From: Prevotella sp. UBA4268
GTDB taxonomy: Bacteria; Bacteroidota; Bacteroidia; Bacteroidales; Bacteroidaceae
Direction: 5' to 3'
Assembly: GCA_002395135.1 (NCBI GenBank)
Contig: DGWC01000108.1
Coordinates: 63,470 to 81,226, forward strand
DNA: 17,757 nt
Shown: positions 1 to 7,716 of the stretch, piece by piece
Layout: each line of letters begins with the position of its first letter
How positions within the stretch are numbered: the stretch's first letter is position 1
The notes under the pieces: generated by a model
The model's input: the letters and a program-made list of their open reading frames with translations, nothing else
The model's database searches: none
What the model was told of the DNA's origin: nothing
Program-made: the position numbers and the translations under genes

Positions 1-605
1 GTGGCCTTGGTCATGGGGTAGAAATAGGTCTTGTTGGCCGAGCCTCCGCCCTTTGCCACCATCACGAAGCGATACTCTGCACCTTCAACGGCCTCGATGT
101 CGATCTGTGCGGGCAGGTTGCAGCGCGTGTTTACCTCATCATACATGTTGAGCGGAGCGTTCTGCGAGTAGCGCAGGTTCTCCTGTGTGAAGGTGTTGAA
201 CACACCACGTGATAGGGCTTCTTCGTCTTCAAAGCCCGTCCATACCTGCTGACCTTTCTCGCCGTGGATGATGGCGGTGCCGGTGTCCTGGCAGAAAGGC
301 AGGATGCCTTTGCATGCTGTCTCGGCGTTGCGCAGGAATTGCAGTGCCACGTATTTGTCGTTTTCCGAAGCCTCCGGGTCGGTAAGTATCTGTGCCACCT
401 GCTCGTTGTGGGCGCGGCGCAACATGAACTCTGCATCGTGGAATGCTTCCTGAGCCAGCAGCGTGAGCGCCTCGGGGCTTACTTTCACGATTTCTTTTCC
501 TTCAAATTCGCTGATTGTGACACCCTCCTTTGTGAGCAGACGGTATTCGGTGTCGTCTTTGCCCAACTGAAACATGGGGGCATACTTAAATTCTACGTTT
601 GCCAT
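1..605 (-). CDS. Class I (4Fe-4S) fumarate hydratase, 5' part, cut by window edge
   Basis: The reverse strand reads an open frame from the ATG at 605 to the window edge, 201 codons with no stop; the 3' part lies outside. It starts [18 protein letters not shown] and contains [18 protein letters not shown] and [16 protein letters not shown], signatures of the oxygen-sensitive, iron-sulphur class I fumarases (FumA/FumB type), which interconvert fumarate and malate in the cytoplasm. The cysteine of FCQDTGTA is residue 105, the position of the first cluster cysteine in E. coli FumA; the other two ligands would be beyond the edge. In anaerobic Bacteroidota this enzyme serves the reductive branch from oxaloacetate to succinate. 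A promoter-like box lies about 50 bp upstream. No signal peptide is seen. The family call is secure; a fumA/fumB symbol would be arbitrary, so none is given. Confidence 0.93.
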   Translation of the reverse strand, partial: MANVEFKYAPMFQLGKDDTEYRLLTKEGVTISEFEGKEIVKVSPEALTLLAQEAFHDAEFMLRRAHNEQVAQILTDPEASENDKYVALQFLRNAETACKGILPFCQDTGTAIIHGEKGQQVWTGFEDEEALSRGVFNTFTQENLRYSQNAPLNMYDEVNTRCNLPAQIDIEAVEGAEYRFVMVAKGGGSANKTYFYPMTKA

Positions 606-656
606 AATGTTTTCGGTTTTATTTTCTTGTTTACACAGGTTGTATTTTTCTGCTTG

Positions 657-680
657 CAAATATACAACTTATTCGCGAAT
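657..680 (-). promoter_or_regulatory. Probable fumarase promoter with overlapping palindrome
   Basis: On the minus strand 664-657 reads TATATTTG, matching the Bacteroidota -7 box TAnnTTTG, about 50 bp before the fumarase ATG. Immediately upstream, 671-680 is a perfect 10-bp palindrome ATTCGCGAAT, sitting between the -7 box and the place expected for the -33 box. No good TTTG is present at -33. The palindrome could be an operator for a regulator of fumarase, but no regulator gene is nearby and that role is inference. Confidence 0.5.
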
Positions 681-940
681 TTTCACCCTCTCGGTGCCAA
701 CTTTTTTGAGTTTTCAGTAGAAAAAGCATAGCCGGCGGGTGCGGAAGCCAGTGGGCGCGGAAGCCGATTTGTCAACAAAAATACACGTTTTTGCCCTAAA
801 TGGCTGCGATATTTTGAAAATAAAATCCTGCGGTCGCAAATACGCGAGTTTTGGGGGAGTTGATTATAATAGGCTGAAACTATGTGAGTTAGACAGAAAT
901 GTTGCGCTTACCGCCTTTCATTATTAAGCCGTTGATCCGC

Positions 941-1072
941 AAAAACTATGGTTCTACGCTTCAAAACCTATGGTTTTACGTCATAATAACTAATGTTTTG
1001 CGCCCCAAAACCGTATGTATTGCAGGGTAAAAACTATGGTTTTGCGCGATGAAAGCATAGGTGAGGTTTGGT
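941..1072. repeat. Six-unit degenerate tandem repeat, 22-bp period, palindromic core
   Basis: Aligning on the TATGG core gives units starting at 941, 963, 985, 1007, 1029 and 1051, each exactly 22 bp. Units 1, 2 and 5 are nearly alike (A-run, then CTATGGTT, then a TnCG-containing tail); units 3, 4 and 6 are decayed copies in the same register. Unit 2 contains a perfect hyphenated palindrome AAAACC-TAT-GGTTTT (963-977), and unit 5 contains AAAAC-TATG-GTTTT (1030-1043). The period is about two DNA helical turns, which would put the palindromes on one face of the helix. The array lies outside any gene, between the M16 operon terminator and the fumarase promoter. Function unknown. Confidence 0.8.
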
Positions 1073-1193
1073 GGAAGCGCAGCGATGACTCGCCGAGGTC
1101 TGATTTTTGCTTCCAGAATGACTAAAAACCCGTGAATAGATTGTCCGTTTTTTTTACAACTTTTACAATCGTTTTTTACGCGCGAATATAGCA

Positions 1194-1231
1194 AAACGGC
1201 CGCCATTGCAAATCAGCAATGGCGGCCGTTT
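1194..1231 (-). terminator. Strong hairpin at the end of the hflX-DUF4954-M16 operon
   Basis: 1194-1209 and 1216-1231 form a perfect 16-bp inverted repeat (arm AAACGGCCGCCATTGC) with a 6-nt loop, starting 8 bp after the M16 stop codon at 1239. On the minus strand the stem is followed by only a short T-run (the stem ends in TTT plus one more T), so it is either an intrinsic terminator with a weak U-tract or a 3'-end stabilising hairpin. Its position right after the last gene of the operon supports a 3'-end role. Confidence 0.8.
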
Positions 1232-1238
1232 AAAGTTA

Positions 1239-4166
1239 TTAGTATCCGAAAATCTCTTGCAGCGTGACGCGTTTCACGGGGGCTATCTGCTGCAGGGCAT
1301 TCATGTCGAGGTTCTTCTCGTTGCCCAGAATGATGTAGCGGTAGGGTTTTCCGGCCATGTTCTGCTTTTCAAAGTCCACGATGTCGGCCAGTTTCAGGTC
1401 GGGCAGGGCATTGTAGACGGTCTCGTTGAGGTCGGTTTCCAGCCCGATGCGCTTGGCCATGAGCCATGCGTTGATGATATTCATCTTTGTGGTTCGGCTG
1501 CTGGCTATCTGCTTGGTCAGTGCATCCTTGGCGATGTTGAATGCGCTTTCGCTCTGCGGCATGTTGTCGAGAATGGCGTGGAACTCGCGCACGCAGTCCA
1601 TCATCTTGTCGTTCTGGGTGATGATATGCGTGAAATAGCGCTCGGTTTGTCCGGTTCGCGTGGGCCGTAGATAGGCTGCCCCGGCGTTATAGGCCAGTCC
1701 GCGTGCCTCGCGCAGTTCCTGAAACACGATTCCGTTCATACCTTGTCCGTAGTATTCGTTGAACAGCGCAATTACCGGTTGGCGGCTTACGTCCCACGGT
1801 TTCTGCTCGTTGTGATACATGCGCATGTAGATGTTCTGTGCGCTGTAGGGGGCGATGATGATTTCGTTGGTAGGTGTGGCCTGCTCCTGGTATGGCTTGT
1901 TCTGCGGCGGCACCATGAGTTTCTCGGGCGTTTTGTGCGTCTTCGAAATCACCTTTGCCAATTTTTTCACCGAGAGCGGACCGTAGTAGAGCACGCTGTG
2001 CTCATAGTTGCGGATGTCGCGCAGCAGGTTGAGCAGCGTCTGCGGGTCGGTGTCGCGCAACTGCTGTGCCGTCATTTGGTTGCGTGTGGGGTTGTGCTGC
2101 CCGTAGATGGCATAGTTGTATAGCGCGTCGAAGCACTGCCTCTGGCTCATCTTGGCATCGGTTCGGGCCTTGAGAATCATGTCCACGTTCTGGTCGTAAG
2201 CGGCCTTATCCACCTTTGCGTTCTGCAGGAAATCCTCGAGCAACTGCAGGGCTTTGGGCATGTTTTCGTTGAGTCCTCTAAGGCTGATGTTAATGTTGTC
2301 GCTGTTCACGTTGACAGAATACGAGCAGGCTATTTCATAGAATTTCTCCTTGACCTGTGCCGCCGTGAGTTTGTCGGTGCCTAAATAGTTGATGTAGTCG
2401 GCAGCCACCTCGTAGCGGTTGTCGGCTTCGGTGCCGAATTCGTAGCGGAAGATGAGGTCGAAGCGGTCGTCGTCGTTGTTCTGCTTATACACCACGGGCA
2501 GGCTGCGGTCGGTCTCTGCGAAGGTGAGGTCTTTCTTGAAATTCACAAATTGTGGCTTGATGGGGTCCACCTTGCTGTTCTGTATCTCCTTCACGAAGTC
2601 GCTCATCATGTCGCGGTTGGCCGGTATGGGCGTGATGGAAGGCTTGTCGATCGATTTCACGGTGGTGTCGATTCCCTGTCGCTTGTAGATGGCCACGTAG
2701 TTGTTGCCGAAGTGACGGTTGGCAAATTTCACAATGTCTTTTTTCGAAATCTTGGCCATGCGGTCGATTTTGCCCACTTCCTGCTCCCATGGAATGCCGT
2801 TGATGAAAGCATCAACAAAGCGGTCGGCGCGACTCTTGTTGCTGTCCAGGGCGCGCAGGTTGTTCAGTTTGGCGTTGTTGATGATGGCCGGCAGCAGGTT
2901 GTCGGAGAACTCTCCGCGCTTCAGTTTTTCCATCTCGTCGAGCAGCAACTGTTTCACCTCGTCGAGCGACTGTCCCTGTCGCGGCGTTCCACCCATGAGG
3001 AATGCTCCCTGCTCAGCCAGCATCTCCGAGCCGGCAAATGCTTCCTGCACCTTCATTCCCTGGTTGAGGTCGAGGTCGATGAGGCCCACTTCGCCGTTGT
3101 TGAGTATCTGTTCTATGAGGTCGAGTGTGTCGTTTTGCAACGAAACGGCCTTTTCGAATCTCCACCCCAGCCATAATGTCTCTGCCTCCTGACCGATAAT
3201 GGTGGTGTCTTGAGGTGATGTGAGCGGCGGCAGGGCTGCGAATTCGGGCTGCTTGACGGGTGTGGGCTTGCCGTTTTCATCCAGTGCCGGTTTCCATTCG
3301 CCGAAGTATTTGCTGATGATGGCAATCGTTTTGTCAGGGTCGAAGTCGCCTGCCATGCAGATGGCCACGTTGTTGGGCACGTACCATTTCTTGAAATATT
3401 CTTTGATGTTCTTGATGGATGGATTCTTCAGATGTTCCTGCGTGCCGATGGTGGTCTGCGTGCCGTAAGGATGGTTGGGCCAGAGTTTTGCGCAAAGAGC
3501 CGTGAAGAGTTTGCGCTGGTCGTTGGAAAGTCCGATGTTGTATTCCTCGTAAACAGCCTCCAACTCGGTGTGGAATCCGCGAATCACCATGTTCTGGAAA
3601 CGGTCGGCCTGAATCTTTGCCCAGTTCTCGATTTCGTTGCTGGGGATGTCTTCGGTATAGCAGGTCACGTCGTTGCTGGTATATGCGTTGGTTCCTTCGG
3701 CTCCGATGGTGGCCATGAGTTTGTCGTATTCGTTGGGAATGAAATACTTGGCGGCGAGTTGCGAGATGCTGTCAATCTCATGGTATTTCTGTTTGCGCAA
3801 TGCGGGGTCGGTGATCAGGCGGTACTCCTCGTAGCGTTTTTCAATCTCGTCGAGCAGCGGTGCTTCGGCCTCTGGATTGTTCGTGCCGAAGAGTTTTGTG
3901 CCTTTGAACATCAGATGCTCCAGATAGTGAGCCAGACCAGTGGTCTCTGCCGGGTCGTTCTTGGAGCCGGTGCGCACGGCCACGTAGGTCTGGATGCGCG
4001 GAGCCTCCTTGTTCACGCTGAGATACACTTTCAGTCCGTTGTCGAGTGTGTAGATGCGGGTGGCTGAGAGGTCGCCCTTCACCTCCTCGTACTTGTACTT
4101 GTTGCCGCATGATGCCACAAGCAGCAAGAACAAAAAGGAACAGTAGATTAAAATATTCTTTTTCAT
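1239..4166 (-). CDS. Two-domain M16 (pitrilysin/insulinase-type) zinc peptidase, lipoprotein
   Basis: The 975-residue product begins with a lipoprotein signal peptide whose lipobox VASC gives Cys20 as the lipidated residue, so it is probably anchored in the outer membrane facing the periplasm. The active domain carries the inverted zinc motif HxxEH at residues 80-84 (HYLEH), with His80 and His84 as ligands and Glu83 as catalytic base. The third ligand is probably Glu201 in FHTELEAVYEEY. The spacing to it is about 40 residues longer than in classical M16 enzymes because of a charged helical insertion around residues 100-145, which I recall as usual in Bacteroidota members. The second half has the fold-repeat length of M16C but no HxxEH, so it is the non-catalytic partner half. 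Likely role: clearance of short peptides or misfolded fragments in the envelope. Last gene of the hflX operon, 95 bp after DUF4954. Confidence 0.93.
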   Translation of the reverse strand: MKKNILIYCSFLFLLLVASCGNKYKYEEVKGDLSATRIYTLDNGLKVYLSVNKEAPRIQTYVAVRTGSKNDPAETTGLAHYLEHLMFKGTKLFGTNNPEAEAPLLDEIEKRYEEYRLITDPALRKQKYHEIDSISQLAAKYFIPNEYDKLMATIGAEGTNAYTSNDVTCYTEDIPSNEIENWAKIQADRFQNMVIRGFHTELEAVYEEYNIGLSNDQRKLFTALCAKLWPNHPYGTQTTIGTQEHLKNPSIKNIKEYFKKWYVPNNVAICMAGDFDPDKTIAIISKYFGEWKPALDENGKPTPVKQPEFAALPPLTSPQDTTIIGQEAETLWLGWRFEKAVSLQNDTLDLIEQILNNGEVGLIDLDLNQGMKVQEAFAGSEMLAEQGAFLMGGTPRQGQSLDEVKQLLLDEMEKLKRGEFSDNLLPAIINNAKLNNLRALDSNKSRADRFVDAFINGIPWEQEVGKIDRMAKISKKDIVKFANRHFGNNYVAIYKRQGIDTTVKSIDKPSITPIPANRDMMSDFVKEIQNSKVDPIKPQFVNFKKDLTFAETDRSLPVVYKQNNDDDRFDLIFRYEFGTEADNRYEVAADYINYLGTDKLTAAQVKEKFYEIACSYSVNVNSDNINISLRGLNENMPKALQLLEDFLQNAKVDKAAYDQNVDMILKARTDAKMSQRQCFDALYNYAIYGQHNPTRNQMTAQQLRDTDPQTLLNLLRDIRNYEHSVLYYGPLSVKKLAKVISKTHKTPEKLMVPPQNKPYQEQATPTNEIIIAPYSAQNIYMRMYHNEQKPWDVSRQPVIALFNEYYGQGMNGIVFQELREARGLAYNAGAAYLRPTRTGQTERYFTHIITQNDKMMDCVREFHAILDNMPQSESAFNIAKDALTKQIASSRTTKMNIINAWLMAKRIGLETDLNETVYNALPDLKLADIVDFEKQNMAGKPYRYIILGNEKNLDMNALQQIAPVKRVTLQEIFGY

Positions 4167-4187
4167 TGTGTCTATAATAACATGTTA

Positions 4188-4204
4188 ATAATAATCGTTA
4201 TTAT
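4188..4204. repeat. AT-only dyad between DUF4954 and the M16 gene
   Basis: ATAATAA (4188-4194) and TTATTAT (4198-4204) form a perfect 7-bp inverted repeat around TCG, about 20 bp upstream of the M16 start codon. It may be an operator or a weak hairpin. No TAnnTTTG box is present on the minus strand in this 95-bp gap, so an independent M16 promoter is not supported. Confidence 0.35.
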
Positions 4205-4261
4205 CATATAATTCTTATAGTGTGATTCTCTATTATCCTCCCACAGTCGGGTTGAGACCCT

Positions 4262-6115
4262 TTAATCCTCATAGTCGGTTTCCCTGTCGAGTTTCTCAAT
4301 GAAATCGTTGAAGACATCGTCTTCCACGTCGCCCATGGCATATTCTTTCTCTGCATCTTTGCGGATTTCTGCAATCCAAGCGCGCCGTGCCTGCACATAG
4401 TCGCTGTGGATATGGTCAATGTCAGAGGGCGTGATTTCGCTCAGACCATAGTAGTCGAGAATCATTTGGTATGACCAGGTCCAGCGGTAGTCGCTGTAGT
4501 GGTCGTTGATTTCTGCAAAACGGTTCAGCATTTGCTGTATGTTCTCGATGGTTCCGTTCTTGATGTCGTCCACAATGCGCTGCTCCTCGCTCTCGGGCAG
4601 CAGCAGTCCTGACAGGTCTACCCATTTGCCTTTACCCACATCGCTGGTTGGCTTTTCGAAGAAACCTTCTTTCTTGGCGCGTTTCAATACGGCACCCATG
4701 TAGATGCGGAGCGCGATGTCGTAATACTTGAGACCCTTTCTCAGCGAGGTGGCGTTGATGACATATTCGTGGAAGTTATAGGTAGACACGTTGTCACCGC
4801 TTGCCTGCCGGAGTGCTTCCAGAATCTTTCTTCCTTCCAGAATCTCACCGACGGTGAATGGCGAGAGCCAGTCAAAATTGATGATACTCTTTCTTGACTG
4901 TTTGGAGCGCTTGTCTCGTTTCGGCCATTTCTTGATGTCGCGGTAGAGGCCTACCGTGGTGATGTTGCGTCCAGGCACGATATACATGGTTTCGCCGTAT
5001 GCCATCAGATAGGAGAATGGCAGGTTTCGTGTGTCGGGATGGTGCATCAGTTTTCCGAAACAGACAGAGAAAGCACCGATGGTTGCGGGCATCAGGACAT
5101 AGGCACCGCTGGCCGTTTTCGTTCCCCTCTCCAAAGTGCCATAGTGCATGGGCCCCATCTTGTAGGCATGGTTTGAGAAATTGGTGTTTGAACCAGCATT
5201 ATAGAATGAGAATTCTCCGCCGATGAGCAGGCTTGACTTGTGGTGGCTTGCAGAGAACGGCCCACAGAAGGCGGCACATGCCTCACCGTTGGCCATGAAT
5301 GAATTGGCAAAAAACAGACTGGCTTCTGCCGTGAATCCATTTGTAATCTGGCATGCTTCGCCCACGAAGCAGTCTTGCATTTTTACGGAATTGTTGATAG
5401 AGCATCCGTCGCAGATGATGGAGTTCTCGCAGATGACTCCCGTTCCGATGTATACCGATGCATCCTTCGACGACATGATGGTGCACTCACTCAGACGGGC
5501 AGCACCGCTGATTTCGCAGTCACCTTTCACAATGGTGTTCGTGATATCCTTGGTGTTTACAATCTTCACATTGTTTCCAATCAGACCGCGGTCTGGCCGG
5601 CCCACTCTCAACTCGTCTTCAATCATCTGGTGCAAGGTCTGTCTCAGTGCCTTGTCGTTGAAATGCTTTACCATGAAAGCAGCCACCTGGCTGTTGAGTT
5701 CGCGGAAAAGCGTTACGTTGCCGTCGCCCATTTCGTTCAGGACGCTGATCACGCTTCCTTCTCCGTATGTGGCATCGTCAGTGGTCTCAAGTGTACAAAT
5801 GTTTGAAATATAGCAATCGTTGCCAATCGTGTAGTTGTTGATGTAGATACCCACTTTCTCTATCAGACAGTCGTTGCCGACAGATACATTGCGCAAGGTG
5901 GCATCGTTAATGCCGGAATGCTTGAAGAACCCTTTGCTCACTTCAACGAGTTTGTCGAAGGAACCGAGGCGAATGTCTCCGTAGAACATCACACGATGGA
6001 AGGAATAAGGCTTGAAACTGTCGGCCACCATGATGCGGCTCCAGTCTTCTGCCCAGCAATTGTTGTTTTCGAGGATGATAATCTCTTCATCCGTTAGACA
6101 TCTGTAGTCTGCCAT
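4262..6115 (-). CDS. DUF4954 family protein with left-handed beta-helix (hexapeptide) repeats
   Basis: The 617-residue product starts MADYRCLTDEEIIILENNNC and matches my memory of DUF4954, a family of roughly this length in Bacteroidota and spirochaetes with no established function that I know of. Residues about 70-110 and 180-350 consist of short strand repeats such as VSVGNDCLIEKV, YTIGNDCYI and CEISGAARLSECTI, spaced like the hexapeptide turns of nucleotidyl- and acyltransferase beta-helices. A conserved-looking stretch with SASHHKSSLLIGGEFSFYN and GPMHYGTLERG (residues about 288-331) could form an active site. A strongly basic patch follows (about 395-409), then a helical C-terminal domain. 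No signal peptide, so cytoplasmic. It starts 21 bp after the hflX stop and is almost certainly cotranscribed with it. A sugar-nucleotide or acyltransferase-like activity is possible but unproven. Confidence 0.85.
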   Translation of the reverse strand: MADYRCLTDEEIIILENNNCWAEDWSRIMVADSFKPYSFHRVMFYGDIRLGSFDKLVEVSKGFFKHSGINDATLRNVSVGNDCLIEKVGIYINNYTIGNDCYISNICTLETTDDATYGEGSVISVLNEMGDGNVTLFRELNSQVAAFMVKHFNDKALRQTLHQMIEDELRVGRPDRGLIGNNVKIVNTKDITNTIVKGDCEISGAARLSECTIMSSKDASVYIGTGVICENSIICDGCSINNSVKMQDCFVGEACQITNGFTAEASLFFANSFMANGEACAAFCGPFSASHHKSSLLIGGEFSFYNAGSNTNFSNHAYKMGPMHYGTLERGTKTASGAYVLMPATIGAFSVCFGKLMHHPDTRNLPFSYLMAYGETMYIVPGRNITTVGLYRDIKKWPKRDKRSKQSRKSIINFDWLSPFTVGEILEGRKILEALRQASGDNVSTYNFHEYVINATSLRKGLKYYDIALRIYMGAVLKRAKKEGFFEKPTSDVGKGKWVDLSGLLLPESEEQRIVDDIKNGTIENIQQMLNRFAEINDHYSDYRWTWSYQMILDYYGLSEITPSDIDHIHSDYVQARRAWIAEIRKDAEKEYAMGDVEDDVFNDFIEKLDRETDYED

Positions 6116-6136
6116 ATCAATTTTGTGTTTAATGTG

Positions 6137-7417
6137 TTATTGTTCTGTATCGTCAATAGAATAGAGAAAATCGTTGTATGGGTATTTCTGCACATGCAAC
6201 GCTCTAACTTTCTTGTAAATGCTTTCACGCAGTTCGTCAATATTCATTCTTTCGCGGGCGGAAATAAACAGGCAGTCGTCCGACAATTTGGCCATCCATG
6301 TCTTTTTCAGTTCATCAAGCGTGATGTTTTCTTTGGTCGGCGGCGTCAGGTCGTCGGGTTCTTTCTCTATCCATGTGTAGGCATCAATCTTGTTGAAGAC
6401 TATCATTTGCGGCTTTTCCGAGGCTCCCAGTTCTTTGAGTGTCTTTTCCACCACTTCTATCTGTTCCTCAAAGTCGGGGTGAGAGATGTCGACAACATGC
6501 ACCAGCAGGTCGGCCTCGCGCACTTCATCGAGGGTTGACTTAAAAGAATCAACCAGGTCGGTAGGCAGTTTGCGGATAAACCCAACGGTGTCGGCGAGCA
6601 GGAAAGGCAGGTTTTCAATGACCACTTTGCGCACGGTGGTGTCTAACGTGGCAAATAGTTTGTTTTCTGCAAACACTTCACTCTTGGCAAGCAGGTTCAT
6701 CATCGTGGACTTGCCCACGTTGGTATATCCCACCAGCGCCACGCGAATCAGTCTGCCGCGGTTCTTGCGCTGTGTGGTTTTCTGCTTGTCAATCTCAATC
6801 AGACGCTGTTTCAGCAGTGTGATGCGTTGGAGGATGATACGTCGGTCCATTTCCAACTGGGTTTCTCCAGGTCCGCGCAGACCTACGGAGCCTTTACCTC
6901 CACCGGAACCCGAGCCGCCTCCTTGTCTTTCCAGGTGAGTCCACAAACGTTGCAGTCTTGGAAGCATATAGCGATACTGTGCCAGTTCCACTTGTGTCTT
7001 GGCATTGGCTGTCTGGGCTCGCATGGCAAAGATGTCGAGAATCAGCGATGTGCGGTCGAGAATCTTGATTTTCAGTTCTGCTTCAATATTTCTCAGTTGG
7101 CGTGGCGACAGTTCATCATCGAAGATAACCATTCCCACAGGCTGGGTCTCTCCGCTTTCGTCCTCATCGGCCGCCTCTTCCTGTGCCTTGATATATTGTT
7201 TGATCTCTTCCAGTTTTCCTTTGCCCACATAGGTGGTTTGGTTGGGACTTACCACTTTCTGTGTAAATCTTCTCACCGTCACGGCACCGGCTGTATCGGC
7301 AAGGAACTCCAGTTCGTCAAGATATTCCTTTGTCTTGGCTTCATCCTGTTCTTTCGTGACGAGTCCTACCAGTACGGCTGTTTCTGCTTTAACTTCAGAG
7401 ATGACAAATTCTTTCAT
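6137..7417 (-). CDS. hflX: GTPase HflX, ribosome-associated
   Basis: The 426-residue product has the full HflX layout. The N-terminal HflX domain (about 10-165) is followed by the glycine-rich linker ending in the family signature GLRGPGETQLEMDRR (about 179-193). Next come a coiled-coil helix and the G domain: P-loop GYTNVGKST at 230-238, DTVGF at 276-280 (G3), NKID at 342-345 (G4) and SAR at 386-388 (G5). HflX binds the 50S subunit and, in E. coli, splits stalled or heat-damaged 70S ribosomes using GTP. It is cytoplasmic. It is the first gene of a minus-strand operon with DUF4954 and the M16 peptidase and has a consensus promoter 20-50 bp upstream. The insert EEAADEDESGETQ (80-92) in the N-domain is an acidic, probably disordered loop. 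Not next to hfq, unlike in E. coli. Confidence 0.96.
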   Translation of the reverse strand: MKEFVISEVKAETAVLVGLVTKEQDEAKTKEYLDELEFLADTAGAVTVRRFTQKVVSPNQTTYVGKGKLEEIKQYIKAQEEAADEDESGETQPVGMVIFDDELSPRQLRNIEAELKIKILDRTSLILDIFAMRAQTANAKTQVELAQYRYMLPRLQRLWTHLERQGGGSGSGGGKGSVGLRGPGETQLEMDRRIILQRITLLKQRLIEIDKQKTTQRKNRGRLIRVALVGYTNVGKSTMMNLLAKSEVFAENKLFATLDTTVRKVVIENLPFLLADTVGFIRKLPTDLVDSFKSTLDEVREADLLVHVVDISHPDFEEQIEVVEKTLKELGASEKPQMIVFNKIDAYTWIEKEPDDLTPPTKENITLDELKKTWMAKLSDDCLFISARERMNIDELRESIYKKVRALHVQKYPYNDFLYSIDDTEQ

Positions 7418-7438
7418 TTATAATGTGTATTTATTCTG

Positions 7439-7469
7439 CAAAATTACATGAAAATGTACAAAAAACAAA
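7439..7469 (-). promoter_or_regulatory. Consensus Bacteroidota promoter of the hflX operon
   Basis: On the minus strand 7469-7466 reads TTTG (-33) and 7446-7439 reads TAATTTTG (-7, TAnnTTTG), separated by 19 bp, the spacing known for the Bacteroides primary sigma factor. Transcription would begin near 7434, leaving a leader of roughly 15-20 nt before the ATG at 7417. It is the best promoter match in the window. Confidence 0.75.
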
Positions 7470-7531
7470 ATAATACATTGATTTTTTAGATTTGGAGTGT
7501 CTTAAAAAGTATTGAAAGCCCCGCTGAACCC

Positions 7532-7545
7532 CGAAAACGTTTACG
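7532..7545. promoter_or_regulatory. LacI/PurR-type operator-like palindrome
   Basis: CGAAAACGTTTACG fits the symmetric pattern CGnAAACGTTTnCG, with the central CG step typical of LacI-family operators and close to the E. coli PurR site. It lies about 30 bp upstream of the -33 box of the small-transcript promoter and about 60 bp upstream of the hflX -33 box. LacI-family proteins often control sugar genes, which would suit the downstream mannosidases, but no such regulator is encoded in the window. Site recognition is by pattern only. Confidence 0.45.
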
Positions 7546-7574
7546 TAACTTTTTGCGTAAAAATGAATATTTAG

Positions 7575-7606
7575 TTGACATAAATCAAGAAAATGCATTA
7601 CCTTTG
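7575..7606 (+). promoter_or_regulatory. Plus-strand promoter upstream of the terminated segment
   Basis: TTG at 7575-7577 (-33) and TACCTTTG at 7599-7606 (-7, TAnnTTTG) are separated by 21 bp. An 8-bp palindrome CGTTAACG (7611-7618) overlaps the expected start site and could be an operator. The promoter faces the GH92 gene, but the intrinsic terminator at 7685-7714 lies in between. Confidence 0.6.
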
Positions 7607-7610
7607 CTCC

Positions 7611-7714
7611 CGTTAACGATGATTTTCAAATTTCATGCTACATAATACTAACTGCTAAGACATTCAAAAAAAGTTAATTGATTTGCTCCGACGTGATGTC
7701 GGAGCATTTTTTTT
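7611..7714 (+). ncRNA. Putative ~100-nt small RNA or attenuated leader upstream of GH92
   Basis: The segment is bounded by a good -7 box (7599-7606) and by a perfect intrinsic terminator (7685-7714), and no protein gene on this strand precedes it. Transcription would give an RNA of about 100 nt. It contains one tiny open frame at 7619-7645 (MIFKFHAT, 8 codons and stop), whose start would be within about 10 nt of the transcript start. I could not match the segment to tRNA, 6S or any riboswitch I know. Two readings are possible: a stand-alone sRNA, or a leader whose read-through into GH92 is regulated. The second promoter after the terminator favours an independent sRNA. No homology search was possible. 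Confidence 0.45.
7685..7714 (+). terminator. Perfect intrinsic terminator in the hflX-GH92 divergent region
   Basis: GCTCCGAC (7685-7692) and GTCGGAGC (7698-7705) form a perfect 8-bp GC-rich stem with a GTGAT loop, followed by A and eight T's (7707-7714). This is a textbook rho-independent terminator on the plus strand. There is no plus-strand gene upstream for it to serve, which is why the preceding segment is called a putative small transcript. Confidence 0.85.
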
Positions 7715-7716
7715 AT

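Larger units (their letters stand above)
606..1238. other. 633-bp intergenic region with repeats and no convincing gene
   Basis: Both flanking genes read leftwards. The stretch contains, from left to right, the fumarase promoter area, a pair of imperfect direct repeats with core GCGGAAGCC around 738-765, AT-rich sequence, a six-unit 22-bp repeat array (941-1072), T-rich sequence around 1147-1175 and the hairpin at 1194-1231. Short open frames exist here, including frames of 62 and 76 codons, but none shows a recognisable domain or a clear promoter-start arrangement, so none is called as a gene. Confidence 0.6.

Noticed and set aside
264..731. 155-codon plus-strand frame over the left end
   Set aside because: Most of it is antisense to the fumarase coding sequence and it ends in the fumarase upstream region; no domain.
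941..1072. The 22-bp array as a CRISPR
   Set aside because: The units are contiguous with no unique spacers, only 22 bp long and degenerate, and no cas genes are present.
976..1206. 76-codon minus-strand frame in the 633-bp gap
   Set aside because: It runs through the 22-bp repeat array and part of the terminator hairpin; its composition reflects the repeats, not a protein.
7487..7494. Additional TAGATTTG box on the plus strand
   Set aside because: It fits TAnnTTTG but has no -33 element at 19-21 bp and no feature immediately downstream; the motif arises easily in AT-rich DNA.
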